64,000 nt of DNA from Natronococcus jeotgali DSM 18795. GTDB taxonomy: Archaea > Halobacteriota > Halobacteria > Halobacteriales > Natrialbaceae. Where the stretch lies: the NCBI RefSeq assembly GCF_000337695.1, contig NZ_AOIA01000166.1, positions 1 to 64,000 on the forward strand. Direction: 5' to 3'. A model generated the notes under the pieces. That model did no database searches, was not told where the DNA came from, and was given only the letters and a program-made list of their open reading frames with translations. Both the position numbers and the translations under genes were made by a program. The stretch's first letter is position 1; each line of letters opens with the position of its first letter. Positions 61,441 through 64,000 of the stretch are shown piece by piece.

Positions 61441-62814
61441 ATGGAGCGACCGGTGACCGAGGACGACCTCACGTTCGATCACGTTCCCGAGACCGACCAG
61501 TCCTTCGAGAACGCCCTCGCGAAGGCCCGCGACGGCGACCGACTCGCGGTCGACGACGCGATCGAACTGCTCACGACGGGCACGGACGGCGAGGGGATCG
61601 ACCGCCGACGCAAGGAGCGGGTGCTCGAGGCGGCCGACCGTCGCCGGGCCGAGGACGTCGGCGAGGAGGTCACCTTCGTCGCGAACCTGAACAACAACGT
61701 CACCACGGCCTGCAACGTGGGCTGTCTGTTCTGTAACTTCAAGGACGCCGCCCACACCTTCGAGAGCGAGTACGAAGCCGAGACGGCCGGCTTCACCAAG
61801 ACGCCCGCCGATTCGCGCGAGATCGTTTCCGACGCCGTCGACCGGGGGGTCTACGAGGTCACCTCCGTGTCGGGACTCCACCCCGCGTTCGCGCTCGACG
61901 ACGAGCACCTCGAGATCCTCCGCGCTCACCCCGAACCCAAGGAAGTCAACTTCAAACCGCCCGAGCGGTACGGGACCGATCCCGGCACCTACGCCGACCA
62001 GCTCGCGGCGATGAGCGTCGACGGCGTCCACGTCCACTCGATGACTCCCGAGGAGGCCTACCACGCCCGCCGCGGGACCGACTGGTCCTACGAGGAGGTC
62101 TACCGCCGGCTGCACGAGGCCGGCCTCGATACGGTTCCCGGCACGGCCGCCGAGATCCTCGTCGACGAGGTCCGGGAGGTGATCTGCCCGGGCAAGATCG
62201 GCACCGAGGGCTGGCTCGAGGCGATGGAGGCCGCCGCCGACGTCGGGATGGGCCTGACGGCGACGATCATGTACGGCCACGTCGAGAACGAGGCCCACCG
62301 CGCGATGCACCTGAAACGGGTCCGCGACCTGCAAGAGCGCGTCGACGGCGCTATCACGGAGTTCGTCCCCCTCTCCTTTATCCACCGGAACACCCCCCTT
62401 TTCGAGCACGACGTCGTCTCCGGCGGCGCGAGCGCCGACGAGGACGAACTCCTGATCGCCGTCTCGAGACTGTTCCTCGACAATATCGACCACATCCAGT
62501 CCTCGTGGGTCAAGTACGGCGACCAGCAGGGCCTGAAGATGCTCTCCTGTGGCGCCGACGACTTCATGGGAACGATCCTCTCCGAGGAGATCACCAAGCG
62601 CGCGGGCGGCGAGTACGGCGAGTTCCGCTCGTTCGCCGAGTACGTCGACCTGATCTCCTCGATCGGCCGCGTTCCGGTCGAGCGCTCGACCGACTACGAG
62701 CGCCGCCGCGTGATCGATCCCGACGAGCCGCCGTTCGGCCCCGAACTGGGACCGAAGGCCGACGGCACGCCGCTGCTCGAGGCCGCCGAACGGACGGCTC
62801 CGGCCGACGACTGA
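61441..62814 (+). CDS. cofH: FO synthase subunit 2 (CofH)
   Basis: A 457-residue radical SAM enzyme. Cys91, Cys95 and Cys98 (CNVGCLFC) bind the 4Fe-4S cluster. SGLHPAF and KPPERYG then TAAEILVDEVR and SFIHRNTPLF are CofH blocks. It joins tyrosine-derived 4-hydroxybenzyl to the pyrimidine to make the FO intermediate, after which CofG closes the deazaflavin ring. The matching cofG lies 0.8 kb downstream in the opposite direction. Confidence 0.93.
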   Translation: MERPVTEDDLTFDHVPETDQSFENALAKARDGDRLAVDDAIELLTTGTDGEGIDRRRKERVLEAADRRRAEDVGEEVTFVANLNNNVTTACNVGCLFCNFKDAAHTFESEYEAETAGFTKTPADSREIVSDAVDRGVYEVTSVSGLHPAFALDDEHLEILRAHPEPKEVNFKPPERYGTDPGTYADQLAAMSVDGVHVHSMTPEEAYHARRGTDWSYEEVYRRLHEAGLDTVPGTAAEILVDEVREVICPGKIGTEGWLEAMEAAADVGMGLTATIMYGHVENEAHRAMHLKRVRDLQERVDGAITEFVPLSFIHRNTPLFEHDVVSGGASADEDELLIAVSRLFLDNIDHIQSSWVKYGDQQGLKMLSCGADDFMGTILSEEITKRAGGEYGEFRSFAEYVDLISSIGRVPVERSTDYERRRVIDPDEPPFGPELGPKADGTPLLEAAERTAPADD

Positions 62815-62866
62815 TCGCCTCGGCGTAGCTTTTTCCACCCCCCGGGCGTGCGACCGGGTACGTACG

Positions 62867-63136
62867 ATGAATCACCTCGTTCCGTCCGGCGACGACGCCT
62901 GGCACCTGCCGAACCACGCCCACCTCGTCGTCTACGAGCCCGCGGACGGGCGCGGACTGCTCACGATCTACGACTGCGGCGCGACCCCGGGGCCGCCGAA
63001 GGCCCAGCTTCTGGGAACGCTCGAGACCGTCGCGGCCGACGCCGCGACCGAACCGACTCCGACCGGTCGCGTCGTGAGTCTGCGCGAGGCGGCGACCCTC
63101 GAGCGGATCGGCGAGGACCGGTACCGGATCGCCTGA
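62867..63136 (+). CDS. Small haloarchaeal protein, function unknown
   Basis: An 89-residue protein: NHLVPSGDDAWHLPNHAHLVVYEPADGRGLLTIYDCG, then GRVVSLREAATLERIGEDRYRIA. Mostly beta-strand, one Cys. No known motif. Immediately convergent with the next gene. Confidence 0.6.
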   Translation: MNHLVPSGDDAWHLPNHAHLVVYEPADGRGLLTIYDCGATPGPPKAQLLGTLETVAADAATEPTPTGRVVSLREAATLERIGEDRYRIA

Positions 63137-63138
63137 TC

Positions 63139-63381
63139 TCACTTCGCGCCGCGGGCGACCCCTGGTTCCTCGCCCTCGCGCTCCTCGAGTTCCACCGACG
63201 GCTCCTCGCCCGCCGCGCGGGCGACCGCGAGCGCGAGCGCGGCGACGCCGATCAGGACGATCGCGCCGCCGAGGACGGAGACGAGCGAGAACCCGCCCGC
63301 GAAGAGGCCGCCGACGAGGATCGCCGCGCCGACGGCGAGGGCGAGAAGCGGTGCGCCGAACGCGATCGTGTCGCTGTGCAT
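63139..63381 (-). CDS. Small two-helix membrane protein
   Basis: An 80-residue protein with two helices (TIAFGAPLLALAVGAAILVGGLFAGG and LVSVLGGAIVLIGVAALALAVARAAG) and an acidic tail (EEPSVELEEREGEEPG). No family recognised. Confidence 0.62.
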   Translation of the reverse strand: MHSDTIAFGAPLLALAVGAAILVGGLFAGGFSLVSVLGGAIVLIGVAALALAVARAAGEEPSVELEEREGEEPGVARGAK

Positions 63382-63597
63382 ACGATAAGTACGGCCCGAG
63401 AGAGCATATACCCCTCTCCCCACGGATCGGGTGCCTGTCACGTCTCGAGCCTGACGATCCACACGTCCGGCGCCACCGTCGTGACGTGTACGAATGAACC
63501 GGCGACTCCATCTCGGCGTTCCCCGTCGGCGAGCGGTCCGTAGCGCCGCCGGGAGCGGTTTTCTCCGGCGCCGACGGTCCCGGAGAGCGACGGAACG

Positions 63598-64000
63598 CTA
63601 CTCGAGCGCCGTTCCCCGAAGCACGCGCCGATACCGCTCGCCCGCCGCGTCGGCGGCCTCGAGCGCCGCCCGGATCGTCGGCGAGACCCACTCGCGGTCG
63701 GCGTCCTCGCTCCGGCGGCCCGTCGCCCCCGCGGTTCCGTCGGCCGCCGCGCCGTCGAACCCATCCGTTCGCAGGTCGCTGGGAAGGAATCGCTCGTAGA
63801 CGGGCAGGCGCTCGCACAGCGGGGCGCCCGCGTCGTCGGCGATCCCCTCGAGTTCGCGCAGGGCGGGCCAGCTGTAGTCGGGGTTGATGTGGTCGTCGGT
63901 GATCGGCGAGACCCCGCCCAGGTCGTCGACGCCGCAGTCGATCAGCTCGCGGGCCGGGGCGAGATTGGGCGGCACCTGCACCGAAATCTCCTCGGGCAGG
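63598..64000 (-). CDS. cofG: FO synthase subunit 1 (CofG), 5' end beyond window
   Basis: The last 134 codons of a gene that continues past the window edge (LPEEISVQVPPNLAP at the edge). ELIDCGVDDLGGVSPITDDHINPDYSWPAL is the CofG C-terminal signature, then an acidic low-complexity stretch (about 80-100 from the end) and a helix ending RVLRGTALE. CofG closes the deazaflavin ring. It is convergent with the CofH side, separated by two small genes. Confidence 0.88.
   Translation of the reverse strand, partial: LPEEISVQVPPNLAPARELIDCGVDDLGGVSPITDDHINPDYSWPALRELEGIADDAGAPLCERLPVYERFLPSDLRTDGFDGAAADGTAGATGRRSEDADREWVSPTIRAALEAADAAGERYRRVLRGTALE

Overview
The window is chromosomal DNA of a halophilic archaeon (class Halobacteria). 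The genes are very GC-rich and rich in CTCGAG, and the proteins are strongly acidic. The gene content is archaeal: L37Ae, RpoP, Pcc1, prefoldin beta, TruD, Pth2, a SAMP-type ubiquitin-like protein, RaSEA, CofG/CofH and Orc1/Cdc6. Many genes have a TATA-like box about 26-27 bp before the start codon, which is the leaderless arrangement usual in haloarchaea. The species cannot be fixed from the sequence. I found no rRNA, tRNA, CRISPR array or transposase gene.

Layout. 1-25 is Nextera/Tn5 adapter, so the left end is an artificial contig edge that cuts off an IucA/IucC siderophore synthetase. 1.4-11.6 kb holds a small FAD protein, an SRPBCC protein, a CheY-like regulator, an M42 peptidase, a thiolase/DUF35 pair, NAD+ synthetase, a hydrolase, the methylmalonyl-CoA mutase B12 subunit with its MeaB chaperone, an HD protein and a LysE exporter. 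11.7-16.1 kb holds a zinc microprotein, two tandem thioredoxin-like secreted proteins and topoisomerase I. 16.3-29 kb holds a large secreted GH97 glycosidase, Thi4, an epimerase, a multi-PAS histidine kinase, a thioesterase, a methyltransferase, the thiamine regulator ThiR and a universal stress protein disrupted by a double-hairpin insertion. 29-37.7 kb is housekeeping: dCTP deaminase, Pth2, TruD, and the L37Ae-RpoP-Pcc1-prefoldin beta-DUF3194 neighbourhood, which is interrupted by two unrelated genes. 38-50.7 kb holds a flavin oxidoreductase, two signalling loci (receiver plus GAF-Bat regulator, and LOV-GAF-Bat regulator), a glycosyltransferase, a SAMP-like protein, AzlCD, a cation exchanger and small proteins. 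51-53.1 kb holds RaSEA and purS-purQ. 53.1-55.3 kb is a predicted replication origin around orc1/cdc6. 55.3-64 kb holds a histidine kinase, a formamidase, purU, purC, and the two FO synthase subunits.

How genes work together. PurS and PurQ are parts of FGAM synthase, and PurC and PurU belong to the same purine/one-carbon network. CofH and CofG together make the F420 chromophore FO. Thi4 makes the thiamine thiazole, and ThiR is the likely regulator of such genes. The B12-binding subunit and MeaB serve methylmalonyl-CoA mutase.

Most notable signals: (1) a replication origin with an identical 27-bp inverted repeat pair around an AT-rich stretch, plus four degenerate copies on the other side of orc1; (2) two different hairpin-type insertions inside genes, one breaking the universal stress protein and one carried in frame in topoisomerase I; (3) a recurring arrangement of 20-24-codon upstream ORFs that overlap or abut the next start codon, clearest before topA, where a TATA box points to a leaderless upstream ORF that contains the topA Shine-Dalgarno site.
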